Below, piece by piece: positions 26,310 through 35,225 of a stretch of 42,570 nt of DNA. The position numbers and the translations under genes were made by a program. Source of the stretch: Leptospiraceae bacterium (GTDB taxonomy: Bacteria; Spirochaetota; Leptospiria; Leptospirales; Leptospiraceae); assembly GCA_017996175.1 (NCBI GenBank), contig JAGOHK010000034.1, positions 1-42,570 of the forward strand, written 5' to 3'. The notes beneath the pieces were generated by a model that saw only the letters and a program-made list of their open reading frames with translations, made no database searches and had not been told where the DNA came from. Within the stretch, counting starts at the first letter, position 1; each line of letters starts with the position of its first letter.

Positions 26310-29207
26310 ATGACAACTACAAGCCCCACTCTCTCCCCTAAAAAATTAAATCCCTTAGAACCTGCCGATACGTTTTTGAAACGTCATGTGGGATCGAACG
26401 TTAGCGAAGTGGCAGACATGCTAAACGCGCTCGGATACAATACGTTAGACGAAATGATTGACGTGGCTGTTCCCAAAAACATTCGTTTGAAAAATCCGAT
26501 TCGTGTGACAGAGCCTAAGAGTGAGTTTGAGGTTTTGTTAGAATTAAAAAAAATCCTTTCGCAAAATAAACTTTTTAAAACTTATATCGGAACCGGATTT
26601 AATGATTGTATTGTGCCGGCTGTGATTCAAAGAAATATTTTAGAAAATCCGGGTTGGTATACAGCGTATACTCCCTATCAGGCGGAGATCGCACAGGGTC
26701 GCTTGGAAGCGTTGTTAAATTTCCAAACCATGATTATCGACATGACCGGACTTGAGATTGCCAATGCTTCTTTGTTAGATGAATCGACTGCAGCGGCGGA
26801 AGCGGTTACTCTTTGTCATGCGGTGAAGGGTGAGGATAACGGGGATACAATTTTTATTTCCGATGAATGCCATCCGCAGACGATTGACGTAGTGAGAACT
26901 CGTGCGATTCCAGTTGGAATCAATGTGGTAGTCGGTGATTTTAAAACCTTTAAGGCAGACAAATCCTACTTTGCCGCTCTTGTGCAATACCCTGCGACTA
27001 ACGGAAGTGTGTATGACTATGAAGATTTTGTGAAACAAGCCCATGCAAGCGGAGTATTGGTAGTAGTCGCGGCGGACTTGCTTTCTCTTACCCTTCTTAA
27101 AGCTCCTGGTGAATTTGGTGCGGATGTCGCTGTTGGCTCAACGCAAAGGTTTGGTTTGCCCCTTGGATTTGGTGGTCCTCATGCGGGATACATGGCAACT
27201 AAGGAAGAATTCAAACGCAGTTTACCTGGGCGACTCATTGGTGTTTCTAAAGATTCCCAAGGTGCGCCTGCTATGCGTTTGTCGCTTCAAACTAGAGAGC
27301 AACACATTCGTCGAGACAAAGCTACCAGTAATATCTGCACCGCACAAGTATTGTTAGCCGTTATCTCTTCTATGTATGCAGTTTATCACGGACCGGAAGG
27401 TTTAAAACATATTGCTACTCGTATTCACTTACTCACTTCCATTCTCGCTAAAGGAATTGAGTCTCTGGGTTTTAAAATCAATAACGCAAATTACTTTGAT
27501 ACAATTTCCATTGCTGCGGATAAGGGCAAACAATCTGAAATTCGTTCAATCGCTGAATCCAAAAATGTAAATCTTCGTTATGAGGAAAATTCTATCTGTA
27601 TTTCTTTAGATGAAACTGTGAGCAAAGAAGATATTTTGACCCTACTTTCGATTTTCAACAAAGGAGTTGCGGTTAATGTAAATATTGCGGCGGATACTGT
27701 TTCTTATAACTTCCAAAGCACACTCGTTAGGAGCAGTAAATACTTGACTCATCCAGTTTTTAACACCTATCACACCGAGACAAAAATCCTTCGTTATATT
27801 CGTAAGCTAGAATCTAGAGACGTGAGTCTCACTCATTCCATGATTCCGCTTGGCTCTTGCACGATGAAACTTAACGCTTCTACAGAAATGCTTCCTCTTA
27901 CTTGGGCTGAAGTTTCCAAACTCCATCCATTTGTTCCAGAAGCGCAAACTCGTGGTTATCTGGGAATGTTTACTCAACTAGAAGAATGGCTTTGTGAAAT
28001 CACTGGATTTAAAGCAATTTCCCTCCAACCAAATGCAGGCTCTCAAGGCGAATACGCTGGATTACTCGCTATTCGAGATTACCATCTTGCAAAAGGTGAG
28101 GGGCATAGAACTGTTTGCCTCATTCCTACTTCTGCACATGGAACCAATCCAGCATCTGCTGTGATGGCTGGTTTTAAAGTAATCGTAACTGCTTGCGACG
28201 AGAACGGAAACATCGACGTGGCGGACTTAAAAGAAAAAGCCGAGAAATACAAAAACGAACTCGGTGCTTTGATGATTACCTATCCTTCTACTCACGGTGT
28301 ATTTGAAGCCACGATCAAAGAAATCTGCGAAATCATTCATGCCAACGGTGGACAAGTTTACATGGACGGAGCAAACATGAACGCACAAGTTGGGCTTACT
28401 AGTCCAGGTGAAATTGGCGCGGACGTATGCCATTTAAACTTGCACAAAACATTCTGTATCCCCCACGGTGGTGGCGGACCCGGTGTTGGACCAATCGGAG
28501 TTGCCGCTCACTTAGTTCCATTCTTACCGGGTCATGCGTTAGTTGAAAATGGAACCAAGCGTTCTAGTAATTCCGTAACCAGCGCTCCTTGGGGAAGTGC
28601 AAGTATCACTACTATTTCTTGGATTTACATTGCCATGCTTGGTGGAGAAGGTTTAACTTATGCTACCAAGATGGCGATTCTAAATGCAAATTATATTGCT
28701 AAACGCCTAGAATCTTACTACCCAGTCTTATATCGTGGCAACAAAGACTTAGTCGCTCACGAGTGCATAATCGACGTTAGACGCTACAAGGCTACTGCAA
28801 AAGTAGAAGTAGAAGACATCGCAAAACGTCTCATTGACTTCGGATTCCACGCGCCTACTATGTCTTGGCCTGTTCCGGGAACTCTCATGATCGAACCAAC
28901 CGAAAGTGAGTCCAAAGAAGAGCTAGATAAATTCTGTGATGCCATGATTGCCATTCACAAAGAAATCAAAGACATTGAAAGTAAAAAACTCGATGAACTT
29001 GATAATCCTTTGAAGAATTCTCCTCACACTGCGAAAATGGTAATGTCTGACAAATGGGATCATCTCTATTCCCGCGAGTTAGCCGCTTATCCGCTACCCT
29101 ATTTACGTGAACACAAATACTGGCCTGTCGTTGGTCGTGTGGATAATGTGTATGGGGATAGAAATCTGGTTTGTGCTTGTTTGCCGCTTGATAGTTATAG
29201 CGAGTAA
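26310..29207 (+). CDS. gcvP: Glycine dehydrogenase (aminomethyl-transferring), P-protein
   Basis: 965 residues, the full length of single-chain GcvP. It decarboxylates glycine with pyridoxal phosphate and passes the aminomethyl group to the lipoyl arm of GcvH. Seen: the N-terminal half ([55 protein letters not shown]), then the C-terminal catalytic half with [37 protein letters not shown] and the PLP-lysine block [20 protein letters not shown]. The start has AAGGA upstream. gcvT and gcvH, which commonly precede gcvP, are not adjacent; the preceding gene is DUF1564. Otherwise an ordinary housekeeping gene. Confidence 0.97.
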   Translation: MTTTSPTLSPKKLNPLEPADTFLKRHVGSNVSEVADMLNALGYNTLDEMIDVAVPKNIRLKNPIRVTEPKSEFEVLLELKKILSQNKLFKTYIGTGFNDCIVPAVIQRNILENPGWYTAYTPYQAEIAQGRLEALLNFQTMIIDMTGLEIANASLLDESTAAAEAVTLCHAVKGEDNGDTIFISDECHPQTIDVVRTRAIPVGINVVVGDFKTFKADKSYFAALVQYPATNGSVYDYEDFVKQAHASGVLVVVAADLLSLTLLKAPGEFGADVAVGSTQRFGLPLGFGGPHAGYMATKEEFKRSLPGRLIGVSKDSQGAPAMRLSLQTREQHIRRDKATSNICTAQVLLAVISSMYAVYHGPEGLKHIATRIHLLTSILAKGIESLGFKINNANYFDTISIAADKGKQSEIRSIAESKNVNLRYEENSICISLDETVSKEDILTLLSIFNKGVAVNVNIAADTVSYNFQSTLVRSSKYLTHPVFNTYHTETKILRYIRKLESRDVSLTHSMIPLGSCTMKLNASTEMLPLTWAEVSKLHPFVPEAQTRGYLGMFTQLEEWLCEITGFKAISLQPNAGSQGEYAGLLAIRDYHLAKGEGHRTVCLIPTSAHGTNPASAVMAGFKVIVTACDENGNIDVADLKEKAEKYKNELGALMITYPSTHGVFEATIKEICEIIHANGGQVYMDGANMNAQVGLTSPGEIGADVCHLNLHKTFCIPHGGGGPGVGPIGVAAHLVPFLPGHALVENGTKRSSNSVTSAPWGSASITTISWIYIAMLGGEGLTYATKMAILNANYIAKRLESYYPVLYRGNKDLVAHECIIDVRRYKATAKVEVEDIAKRLIDFGFHAPTMSWPVPGTLMIEPTESESKEELDKFCDAMIAIHKEIKDIESKKLDELDNPLKNSPHTAKMVMSDKWDHLYSRELAAYPLPYLREHKYWPVVGRVDNVYGDRNLVCACLPLDSYSE

Positions 29208-29217
29208 GATTTTTAAA

Positions 29218-29510
29218 GATTACCACGGATGAACACCGATAGGAGATACGATAGGGTGTTCATTCTTGGTTTTCGTGCAGTCACCCCCAATATTCCACCC
29301 TGGCGAAGGCGTTGGATTTGCGACTGAGCAAATGGGTGGAACTTCGCTCACACAACCGCCAAGCGATATCGGGGGTCTTAAGTTGTTTAAGGTTTACTCC
29401 TGTCACCTCGAACTGTTGCATCGTGAGAGGTCTATCTGACAAAGAAATTCTATAAAATATTTTGGATAGCCTTGCTTCTGACAAACTCAGAAAAGAGGGT
29501 TCATTTTATC
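29218..29510. repeat. Intergenic repeat debris behind gcvP
   Basis: Begins with ttaccacggatgaacaccga, a word of the kind found in dispersed bacterial intergenic repeats; gaacacc and ggtgttc (about 29231-29264) can pair and may end gcvP transcription. A second imperfect dyad spans about 29281-29380 (acccccaatat ... gatatcgggggt, enclosing ccaccctggcgaa ... aacttcgctc). No gene recognised. Confidence 0.55.
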
Positions 29511-29512
29511 TC

Positions 29513-29770
29513 TCACTTAAAAGAAATCTCCATCCATTCCTTTAAAAAATCAGTCATGTTGTTTATAGCGATATCTGCTTTTGCTTTATCGAAAATAGAA
29601 TCGTCACCGGAATGACCGGCTGCATTTCTCTTTTTTGTTATTTTTTCATAAAATTCTGTTTGTGTAACATCGGTGCATCCTCTCCAGGCAGGATGTAAAG
29701 TAAAACCGAGATAACTTGCGGAAAATATTGATTTGCCTAAATCCGTTTCATTGCGGCTAAGATTAAATAA
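29513..29770 (-). pseudogene. 3' fragment of a gene with a HEPN-like RNxxxH motif, cut by the IS66 remnant
   Basis: The open frame from 29785 to 29513 is real-looking only over its last 75 or so residues; its first codons lie in the IS66 remnant, so the true N-terminus is lost. The fragment contains TKKRNAAGHSGDDS: R-N-x3-H is the catalytic signature of HEPN RNase/nucleotidyl-binding domains, within a helix and followed by another helix (ADIAINNMTDFLKEWMEI), as in HEPN C-termini. HEPN proteins are common toxins and defence effectors. With only a fragment this is suggestive, not established. Confidence 0.4.
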
Positions 29771-30572
29771 ATGCAAGGACTGCAATCATTCACTTTTAAA
29801 AACTAAAAAGACAATCCTCAAGAGGCAGGTAATTGATGTTATCTTCAAGTCCTTTGTGACTGAATATCAAGCAGAATGCGCAGAGTGTGAAAATTGTAAG
29901 AGTCATTCGCAAGCAGAATTTCCCGCCTTCTGCAAGAAGAAGATTCAATACGGTAATGGTTTTAAATCTCTAATCATATACTTTAACAAATACCAATTAA
30001 TCCCGTTGAAACGAACGGCAGATATATGCAAGGATTTATTTAATCTCAAAATAAGTGAAGCGTCGATTTTAAATTTCAGCAAAGAAGGTTATGATAAATT
30101 GGAAGTGTTTGATGTTGCCTGCAAAGAAGCTATTATCAAATCTGAAGTAATGCATAACAGCCCTGGCGACGAGTCAGGTGGACGTTGTGCTAAAACGCTG
30201 AAATGGTTTCAAGTAGCTTCAACAAAACTTCTTACACATTTTGCTTTTCATGATAAACGAGGAAGCAAGGCGATGGAAGATATTGGAATTTTACCAGCAT
30301 TTAAAGGCAAATCTGTTCATGATTTCTACAAATCCTATTTTAAATACACCTGTGAGCATATTCTGTGTAATGCGCATTTGCTTCGAGAATTGATATTCGT
30401 ATGCTCAAACTCTGCATGAAAATATCTGGATGTTTTAGAACTTTTACAGGTGCTTCTCACTTCTGCCGTATAAGAAGCTATATCTCCACAATCAGAAAAA
30501 ATGATTTACAGGTTCTTGAATCAATTCAAAATCTCTTTACAGGCAAACCTTTTATCCCAAACTATGCTGAGT
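29771..30572 (+). pseudogene. Decayed IS66-family transposase (truncated and frameshifted)
   Basis: The reading frame to 30419 shows IS66 transposase blocks in order: zinc-finger end CKDC, VTEYQAECAECENC, YFNKYQLIPLKRTADICKDL, DESGGRCAKTLKWFQVAST, HDKRGSKAMEDIGILPAFKG, VHDFYKSYFKYTCEHILCNA and HLLREL. The normal N-terminal 100 or so residues are missing. After HLLREL the frame breaks and a deletion joins it to the family C-terminus in another frame: ISGCFRTFTGASHFCRIRSY, then NLFTGKPFIPNYAE and a stop at about 30572. No tnpA/tnpB or terminal repeats are seen. This is a dead remnant. Confidence 0.85.
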
Positions 30573-30808
30573 AGTTACGAGGAAACTCAATAAAAGAATA
30601 ACTGCAAGAATAAATAGGTATCTACAGAAATTCATTTGTCTATTCAAAACTTTCCTCTTCAAAAAAGCAAACTTTTTCCGACTAGATATTTGACCAATAT
30701 AAAGAATTCCATTTGACTCATTATCCTCTTCACGAACCTTAGGTTATATTGTAGAACTGACATTAGCCCAAAAGAGCTAAGGAAAATTTGTTAGTTACGG
30801 GGGATTTT

Positions 30809-31489
30809 ATGAAATTTAAAAATGGTAAGCTGATTCTTTTTTTTCCAGCGATTGTTTACGACCTGATTCAATGGGTTTTCTTTCCATTGAACTATATAAT
30901 TGGAATTATTTGTCATCTTCAACCAGGTCGTTCGGTTTGGAATGAAAAGGACTTCAAGTCACAAAAACTCGAAGGCTCTGGGCGTTCTCTAGCAGAAGTA
31001 AAACAAGACATCGTTTCCGAAAAAGATGTTGCCTATAAAGAAGCAGATATCGTTCTTCTCTATGACTCACTACCCGAAGTAAGTGCCTACGACGATATGA
31101 TCGGAAACACCTACAAAGGTAAAATTCTAAGAACCAATTCTTCCGTTCTAGATGTCGCAGAATGGTTACTAGTTCGCCCACTCGGTTTTCTCGGTTTTAA
31201 ATGGGGCAAACGTTTCCGAAAACAAGATGTGGGAGATCCTCTAATTGTTCGTTGGTTAAACAGCTTTTATTTTCCACTCCCTATCTGGGGAAACGTTAGT
31301 ATGATAGATGTTAGGTGGCGTGGTGTTCCTACTGCTACTATGATTTATGACAGACAACCCTGGAAAGATTACTTCCGCCTCCTCCACAAAGAAGATGGAA
31401 AAATGGTATTACTCGGTGTTTGGACTCATAAACACGTCGCCGGCGGTTGGTTTACATTGACGTTAGACGCTGATGCAGTGACGAACTAA
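30809..31489 (+). CDS. GXWXG/DUF4334 family protein
   Basis: 226 residues from ATG 30809, which has GGGGGA 6 bases upstream; an earlier in-frame start at 30788 lacks this. A hydrophobic N-terminal segment (LILFFPAIVYDLIQWVFFPL) may anchor it to the membrane. The middle YDSLPEVSAYDDMIGNTYKG fits the GXWXG domain and the C-terminus (VRWRGVPTATMIYDRQPWKD, then LLGVWTH) fits DUF4334, usually found together in short proteins of unknown function. The extra hydrophobic N-terminus and a spacer of about 70 residues before the domain are unusual. Confidence 0.65.
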   Translation: MKFKNGKLILFFPAIVYDLIQWVFFPLNYIIGIICHLQPGRSVWNEKDFKSQKLEGSGRSLAEVKQDIVSEKDVAYKEADIVLLYDSLPEVSAYDDMIGNTYKGKILRTNSSVLDVAEWLLVRPLGFLGFKWGKRFRKQDVGDPLIVRWLNSFYFPLPIWGNVSMIDVRWRGVPTATMIYDRQPWKDYFRLLHKEDGKMVLLGVWTHKHVAGGWFTLTLDADAVTN

Positions 31490-31502
31490 ATTTTATAAGT
31501 CG

Positions 31503-31622
31503 CTAAAGGGACTGTGTAATAAGTCACTTCGATACAATTTTCGCTGCCGTATGGTGAGTGAAAATTGTATCGAACCATCGGCGAAAATCACTCAGTGACC
31601 ACTTTTTACACAACCCCTTTAA
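31503..31622. repeat. Palindromic 120-bp element (possible MITE or strong terminator)
   Basis: Inner arms cgatacaattttc (31530-31542) and gaaaattgtatcg (31560-31572) are perfect complements. Outer arms ctaaagggactgtgtaataa (from 31503) and the complement of ttacacaacccctttaa (to 31622) pair with few mismatches, so nearly the whole segment folds on itself. Ends of the type ggactgtgtaataagt resemble IS256-family terminal repeats, so a MITE is possible. It directly follows the DUF4334 gene and could also end its transcription. Confidence 0.6.
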
Positions 31623-31655
31623 TCACTTGCGGCTAACAGGAGTTTTCCTTTTTTT

Positions 31656-31892
31656 CTAGGCAACTTTTTCTTTTTTGGTATTAACAGATTTTACATCTTT
31701 CTGAAGATAATAGTTATTACGTCCTGCATAGTAGTCGTTGAGTCGTTTTTTTATTCCTTCTGGTGTCCATACGGCTAATCGCTCTAATCCTTTGCATTCC
31801 TCTTTAGTCGCTGGTCTACGGATACCATTTTCCTCAATAAAAAATTCTTCTGGGTTTAAGGGATTTTGTTCCGACTTACCAATATTAGCCAC
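31656..31892 (-). CDS. Small hypothetical protein, doubtful
   Basis: 78 codons starting with GTG. The composition (EENGIRRPATKEECKGLERLAVWTPEGIKKRLNDYYAGRNNYY) is protein-like rather than random, but there is no clear ribosome-binding site and no recognised domain. It lies between the palindrome and the IS256-type element and might be the tail of a lost gene. Confidence 0.3.
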   Translation of the reverse strand: MANIGKSEQNPLNPEEFFIEENGIRRPATKEECKGLERLAVWTPEGIKKRLNDYYAGRNNYYLQKDVKSVNTKKEKVA

Positions 31893-31940
31893 AAGTTTGA
31901 TACTATTTCAATAGTCTGCTAAGAGATAGTCTCTAGAATC

Positions 31941-32870
31941 GTTAGAGTTTGAAAAGCGGAACCCCGCCAGGAAAATGGTCTTGGCAAACAAAATTCACAA
32001 AAAGGGGTTCCTATGAAGAACAATTTAAAAGAAGTTCCAATAAATCAAGACAATAAAATCAGCTTAGAAGACGTGCGGGCGCTAGCCGTTGAAATGTTTG
32101 AAGGAAAAGAATTCTTTGCTTTGTTTATTGATGGAGTAAATTTCGGGGGCGATATGGTAGTAGTTGCTCTAGGAGTAGATAAGCAAGGGAGCAAGCATTT
32201 TATTGGTATTTCGCAGGGTTCTACTGAGAATGCGGAGATAGTATCTGATTTACTTGGAAGTATTGCAGAGAGGAAAATACGGTTTAGTCACAAAGTCATT
32301 TGTGTGCTTGATGGTTCGAAAGCACTTCGAAAAGGTGTGATTGAACATTTTGGTGATAGAGCGGATATTCAAAGATGCCTCATTCATAAAATACGCAATG
32401 TAGAAGCAAAGTTAGATAAAGCATATCATTCTGACTTTAAAGAAAAAATCCATCAGGCGTATTCTTTGAATGGTTATGAAGAATGCAAAGCAAGCATGAA
32501 TAGCATCGTAAAATGGTTAAGCAAGATTAGCCACAATGCCTCTGAAAGTCTGCAAGAAGGTCTTAATGACATACTAACCCTTCACCGAATATCGATGCCG
32601 CCTGAACTTCGAAAATCATTCTATACGACAAATGTAATTGATTCCGCATTCGCTCATCCAAAGTTCAAGATAAGACGAGTTAAACGCTGGCGCAAAAGCA
32701 ACGACATGATAAAAAGATGGGCTGGTTCTCATTTGCTTGAACAAGAAAAAACTTTTCGAAAAGTCAATGCTTGTGGAATGATCGAAGAGTTCTTGAAGGC
32801 TTACTTATCGCTTGACGAAATACTAGCAGCATAACATTAGTATCTACGTTCCGCTTTCTTAAACCCTAAC
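31941..32870 (+). mobile_element. Short IS256-type element with terminal inverted repeats
   Basis: Left end gttagagtttgaaaagcgga (31941-31962, ending ac) and the reverse complement of the right end (32848-32870: gttagggtttaagaaagcgg, ending aac) match at nearly every position, defining an element of about 930 bp. IS256-family elements are normally about 1.3 kb. The single gene inside lacks the usual N-terminal part of the transposase, so this is probably an internal-deletion derivative that kept both ends. Its right end abuts a half copy of the attC-like element, whose 5' half is missing. Confidence 0.75.
32013..32834 (+). CDS. IS256/Mutator-family transposase, N-terminally short
   Basis: 273 residues. 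Seen: FFALFIDGVNFGGD (first catalytic Asp), GISQGSTENAEIV, ICVLDGSKALRKGV (second Asp), QRCLIHKIRNVEAKL, and the C-terminal block FYTTNVIDSAFAHPKFKIRR. In relatives the last block reads TTNxIE with the catalytic Glu; here it is Asp, and 100 or more N-terminal residues are missing. GGGG lies 7 bases before the ATG, so the protein is probably made, but activity is doubtful. Confidence 0.85.
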   Translation: MKNNLKEVPINQDNKISLEDVRALAVEMFEGKEFFALFIDGVNFGGDMVVVALGVDKQGSKHFIGISQGSTENAEIVSDLLGSIAERKIRFSHKVICVLDGSKALRKGVIEHFGDRADIQRCLIHKIRNVEAKLDKAYHSDFKEKIHQAYSLNGYEECKASMNSIVKWLSKISHNASESLQEGLNDILTLHRISMPPELRKSFYTTNVIDSAFAHPKFKIRRVKRWRKSNDMIKRWAGSHLLEQEKTFRKVNACGMIEEFLKAYLSLDEILAA

Positions 32871-33059
32871 GGAAAAAAAGACATTCTCCTAAAAAATCTT
32901 CTACAACAATTAGGAAGACTCGGGGCAAGAGGCAAATCTTTTCTTGCCTCGCCGCAGATCACGCTTTGTTATGCGGTGTTTTAGGTGCGCATACTCCTAA
33001 GAAGCCTTAATCAACGCCTCTATCTATAATGACACGGATGTCGAGTGTAATACTTACTC
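32871..33059 (+). repeat. attC-like element E, 3' half plus right flank
   Basis: Homologous to the right halves of elements A and B. It keeps the 3' strand of stem P2 (agactcgggg, from 32916), hairpin P3 with its own sequence (gaggcaa 32929-32935 with ttgcctc 32944-32950), the right core box gttatgc (32968-32974) and the right flank (ggtgttttagg ... acttact) including the small hairpin at 33031-33042. The left half is absent; the IS256-type element ends exactly where it should be. Confidence 0.75.
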
Positions 33060-33183
33060 AGTTAGCCAATACGATTCTTTTTATGTTGGGTTTGCAAAGT
33101 TGCTTGTCAATTCTATTCTGTAGCAATTTCCGCAAATCCATCGTTGGGCGTGTAATAAAAAATTACTTATTTATCTTACTAGT

Positions 33184-33240
33184 GAAGGGGCTAATTTGCA
33201 TCCAAAATCTCCCATAAATTCTCTTCTACAAATTAAAAGC
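33184..33240 (+). repeat. Direct repeat, left copy, bracketing the DUF433/DUF5615 pair
   Basis: A 57-base segment starting gaaggggctaatttgcatcc and ending aaattaaaagc. A diverged copy in the same orientation lies at 33910-33965, after the toxin gene. The pair suggests that the module was inserted or exchanged as a unit. Confidence 0.7.
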
Positions 33241-33336
33241 TTAAAGCAAAGAATTGGATTTTCAAAGAATGGAATTTCAAGAAGTGAGGATTTTGTTCTT
33301 GCAAGAATTATTTTTATAAATTTAAATGGAATTACT

Positions 33337-33561
33337 ATGGAAGAACTCTTGAAACGCATTACTTTTAATCCAAACCAGTGTGGCGGAAAGCCTTGTATTC
33401 GAGGAATGAGAATACGAGTAGTTGATGTTCTTCAACTGCTTTCAAATGGACTAACCTTTGACCAAATTTTAGAAGAACTTCCAGACTTAGAAAAAGATGA
33501 TGTAAAAGCAAGTGTTCTCTTTGCTTTAAAGAGAATCGATCACATTGTTCTTGCTGCATGA
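33337..33561 (+). CDS. DUF433 antitoxin-like protein
   Basis: 74 residues from ATG 33337; the frame is open further upstream, but the family begins here and GGA lies 7-9 bases before. Typical DUF433 sequence: LLKRITFNPNQCGGKPCIRG, MRIRVVDVLQLLSNGLTFDQ, ILEELPDLEKDDVKASVLFA. DUF433 proteins carry a helix-turn-helix and are the usual partners of DUF5615 PIN-like toxins. The stop overlaps the toxin start (ATGA), as expected for a toxin-antitoxin pair. Confidence 0.9.
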   Translation: MEELLKRITFNPNQCGGKPCIRGMRIRVVDVLQLLSNGLTFDQILEELPDLEKDDVKASVLFALKRIDHIVLAA

Positions 33562-33893
33562 AAATTTGGATCGATGCACAGCTATCTCCTTCACTTGCTA
33601 TTTGGATAAATTCTACATTTGGAATAGAAAGTTATTCGCTCAAATTTTTAGGTTTAAGAGATGCTGATGACATAGAAATTTTTGAAAAAGCCAGACAGGA
33701 AGAAGACATTGTGATTATGACAAAAGATAATGATTTTTTGAATCTTCTCTATGAGCTTGGTTCCCCGCCTAAAATTATTTGGATTACTTGCGGTAATACT
33801 TCTAATGATTACTTAAAGAAAATATTATTGGTTAATCTTATCCAAGCAATAGAGTTGCTTCAATCTGGTGAGAGGTTAGTAGAAATAGGATAA
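33558..33893 (+). CDS. DUF5615 PIN-like toxin
   Basis: 111 residues of the DUF5615/Mut7-C PIN-like family, probable RNase toxin of the DUF433 system. Seen: MKIWIDAQLSPSLAIWI with the first acidic residue, LRDADDIEIFEKARQEEDI and VIMTKDNDFLNLLYELGSPP with the D-x-D-F block, then KIIWITCGNTSN. All expected acidic positions are present, so it appears intact. Translationally coupled to the antitoxin. Confidence 0.9.
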   Translation: MKIWIDAQLSPSLAIWINSTFGIESYSLKFLGLRDADDIEIFEKARQEEDIVIMTKDNDFLNLLYELGSPPKIIWITCGNTSNDYLKKILLVNLIQAIELLQSGERLVEIG

Positions 33894-33909
33894 TTACCTT
33901 TCTAGCACC

Positions 33910-33965
33910 GAAGCGGCTAATTTGCATTCAACTTCTCCCATAATTCTATCTCGCAATTTAAATGC
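33910..33965 (+). repeat. Direct repeat, right copy
   Basis: gaagcggctaatttgcattc ... caatttaaatgc, matching 33184-33240 in the same orientation with scattered differences. Confidence 0.7.
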
Positions 33966-34029
33966 CTAAATCAACAATGGATTGCATCTCTTTCATAATG
34001 AGGTGTTTTAAACTAAACGAAGTAAATAT

Positions 34030-34193
34030 TTATTCCAATAATTTTTCCATGTCCTCTGGTAAGTTTAACGAATCAAATAACTTATTGACGATATGATCTA
34101 AGGTTGCTGAATTTACATTTTTATTTACTTCTATGTTTTCAAATATTAAATCATTATCTTCGTTCGTAACATTTTGATTATCAAGAACGAGGG
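34030..34193 (-). pseudogene. C-terminal fragment of a gene truncated by the IS3 element
   Basis: An open frame on the minus strand enters from the IS3 boundary and ends at a TAA at 34030-34032: NVTNEDNDLIFENIEVNKNV, then TLDHIVNKLFDSLNLPEDME and KLLE. It has acidic, helical, normal-looking protein composition and no internal stop, but has no start of its own. No matching N-terminal part was found on the other side of the element. Family not recognised. Confidence 0.5.
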
Positions 34194-34376
34194 TTGACCC
34201 CAAACACTGGACAGGTTTTTCACAAAAATAAGGTGTATTAGCACGATCTAATATACTAAAATTATTTATTGAAATTAGCCAATAAAACTTTCAGAAAAAA
34301 TCAGACGGAAAAGAGAGAATGATTTTTTCCTACTTGTTTTTGGGTTCTTCCTTTTTAAAATATGCTCAAAGATTTG

Positions 34377-35225
34377 TCAATAACTAAAATAGACTAAGGC
34401 AGGAGTATTATAGTTAAGTGATTGATGAATTCTTTTTCTGTTGTAATAATTAAAGTAAATGCGCAAACTATCCATTAGCTCTTGAACAGTTTCAAAAGAA
34501 TGTCGATATATATTTTCATATTTTAAAGTTCGCCATAATCGTTCAATAAAGATATTATCTAAGCTTCTCCCTTTTCCATCCATACTGATTGATATATTGT
34601 GATTAGCCAGTATACTGGTAAAGTCGTTACTAGTGAATTGACTCCCTTGATCGGTATTGAATATAAGCGGCTTATTCTTATTTAACGCTCTCTTTAATGC
34701 TCGACTACAAAAGTCAGTTTCAAGGGTATTGGATAACTCCCATGAAATTACATATCTCGAATACCAATCTATGATTGCAGTAAGATACATATAACCGTGC
34801 CTCATTGGAATGTAGGTGATGTCAGTGCTCCACACTTCGTTTGGTTTCAGGACAGCGTAATCCCTCAATAAATAAGGGTATATTTTATGGTTTTTACCAG
34901 AAATCGTAATCCTTGGTTTTTGGTATTCGCCTTCAATTCCCATAAGGCGCATTAGTCTTTGAACGCGCTTTCGATTGATTGGGATTCCCAAAGTATTTGT
35001 AAGCTCTTCTACAAGCTTCATTTGACCAAAGCGAACAGGGGCTAGCGTATGCTGTTTGTCGATTAGGTTCATGATTTTTAAATTCAATTGACTTTCGGTT
35101 GCTTGTTCGTAATAAAAGGATGAATGGGGGATACTTAGAAGTTTGCACTGCTGGTTTATTGAAAGAGTCTCGTGGGTAATATCAATAAGACTCTTTCTTG
35201 ATGATAGTTCTAGCTCAAAAGTTTT
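34377..35225 (-). CDS. IS3-family transposase OrfB, made by -1 frameshifting
   Basis: The integrase-core half of the transposase. The DDE triad is intact: EVWSTDITYIPMRHGYMYLT (first Asp), LIFNTDQGSQFTSNDF (second Asp) and IFIERLWRTLKYENIYRHSF (Glu). The C-terminus HQSLNYNTPALVYF is typical. An ATG exists at 35087, but the frame continues upstream (FELELSSRKSLIDITHETLS) to the A9 run of orfA (35222-35230 on the plus strand as T9), where a -1 slip would produce the OrfAB fusion. The usual YGYRR block is replaced by APVRFGQMKLVEEL. Confidence 0.9.
   Translation of the reverse strand, partial: KTFELELSSRKSLIDITHETLSINQQCKLLSIPHSSFYYEQATESQLNLKIMNLIDKQHTLAPVRFGQMKLVEELTNTLGIPINRKRVQRLMRLMGIEGEYQKPRITISGKNHKIYPYLLRDYAVLKPNEVWSTDITYIPMRHGYMYLTAIIDWYSRYVISWELSNTLETDFCSRALKRALNKNKPLIFNTDQGSQFTSNDFTSILANHNISISMDGKGRSLDNIFIERLWRTLKYENIYRHSFETVQELMDSLRIYFNYYNRKRIHQSLNYNTPALVYFSY

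Noticed and set aside
26072..26329. Open frames on the minus strand upstream of gcvP
   Set aside because: They lie in repeat-like sequence overlapping the gcvP start and show no protein character.
33196..33336. N-terminal extension of the DUF433 gene from an earlier ATG
   Set aside because: The extension runs through the direct repeat, is not like the family, and the start at 33337 has a suitable GGA; the shorter form is used.
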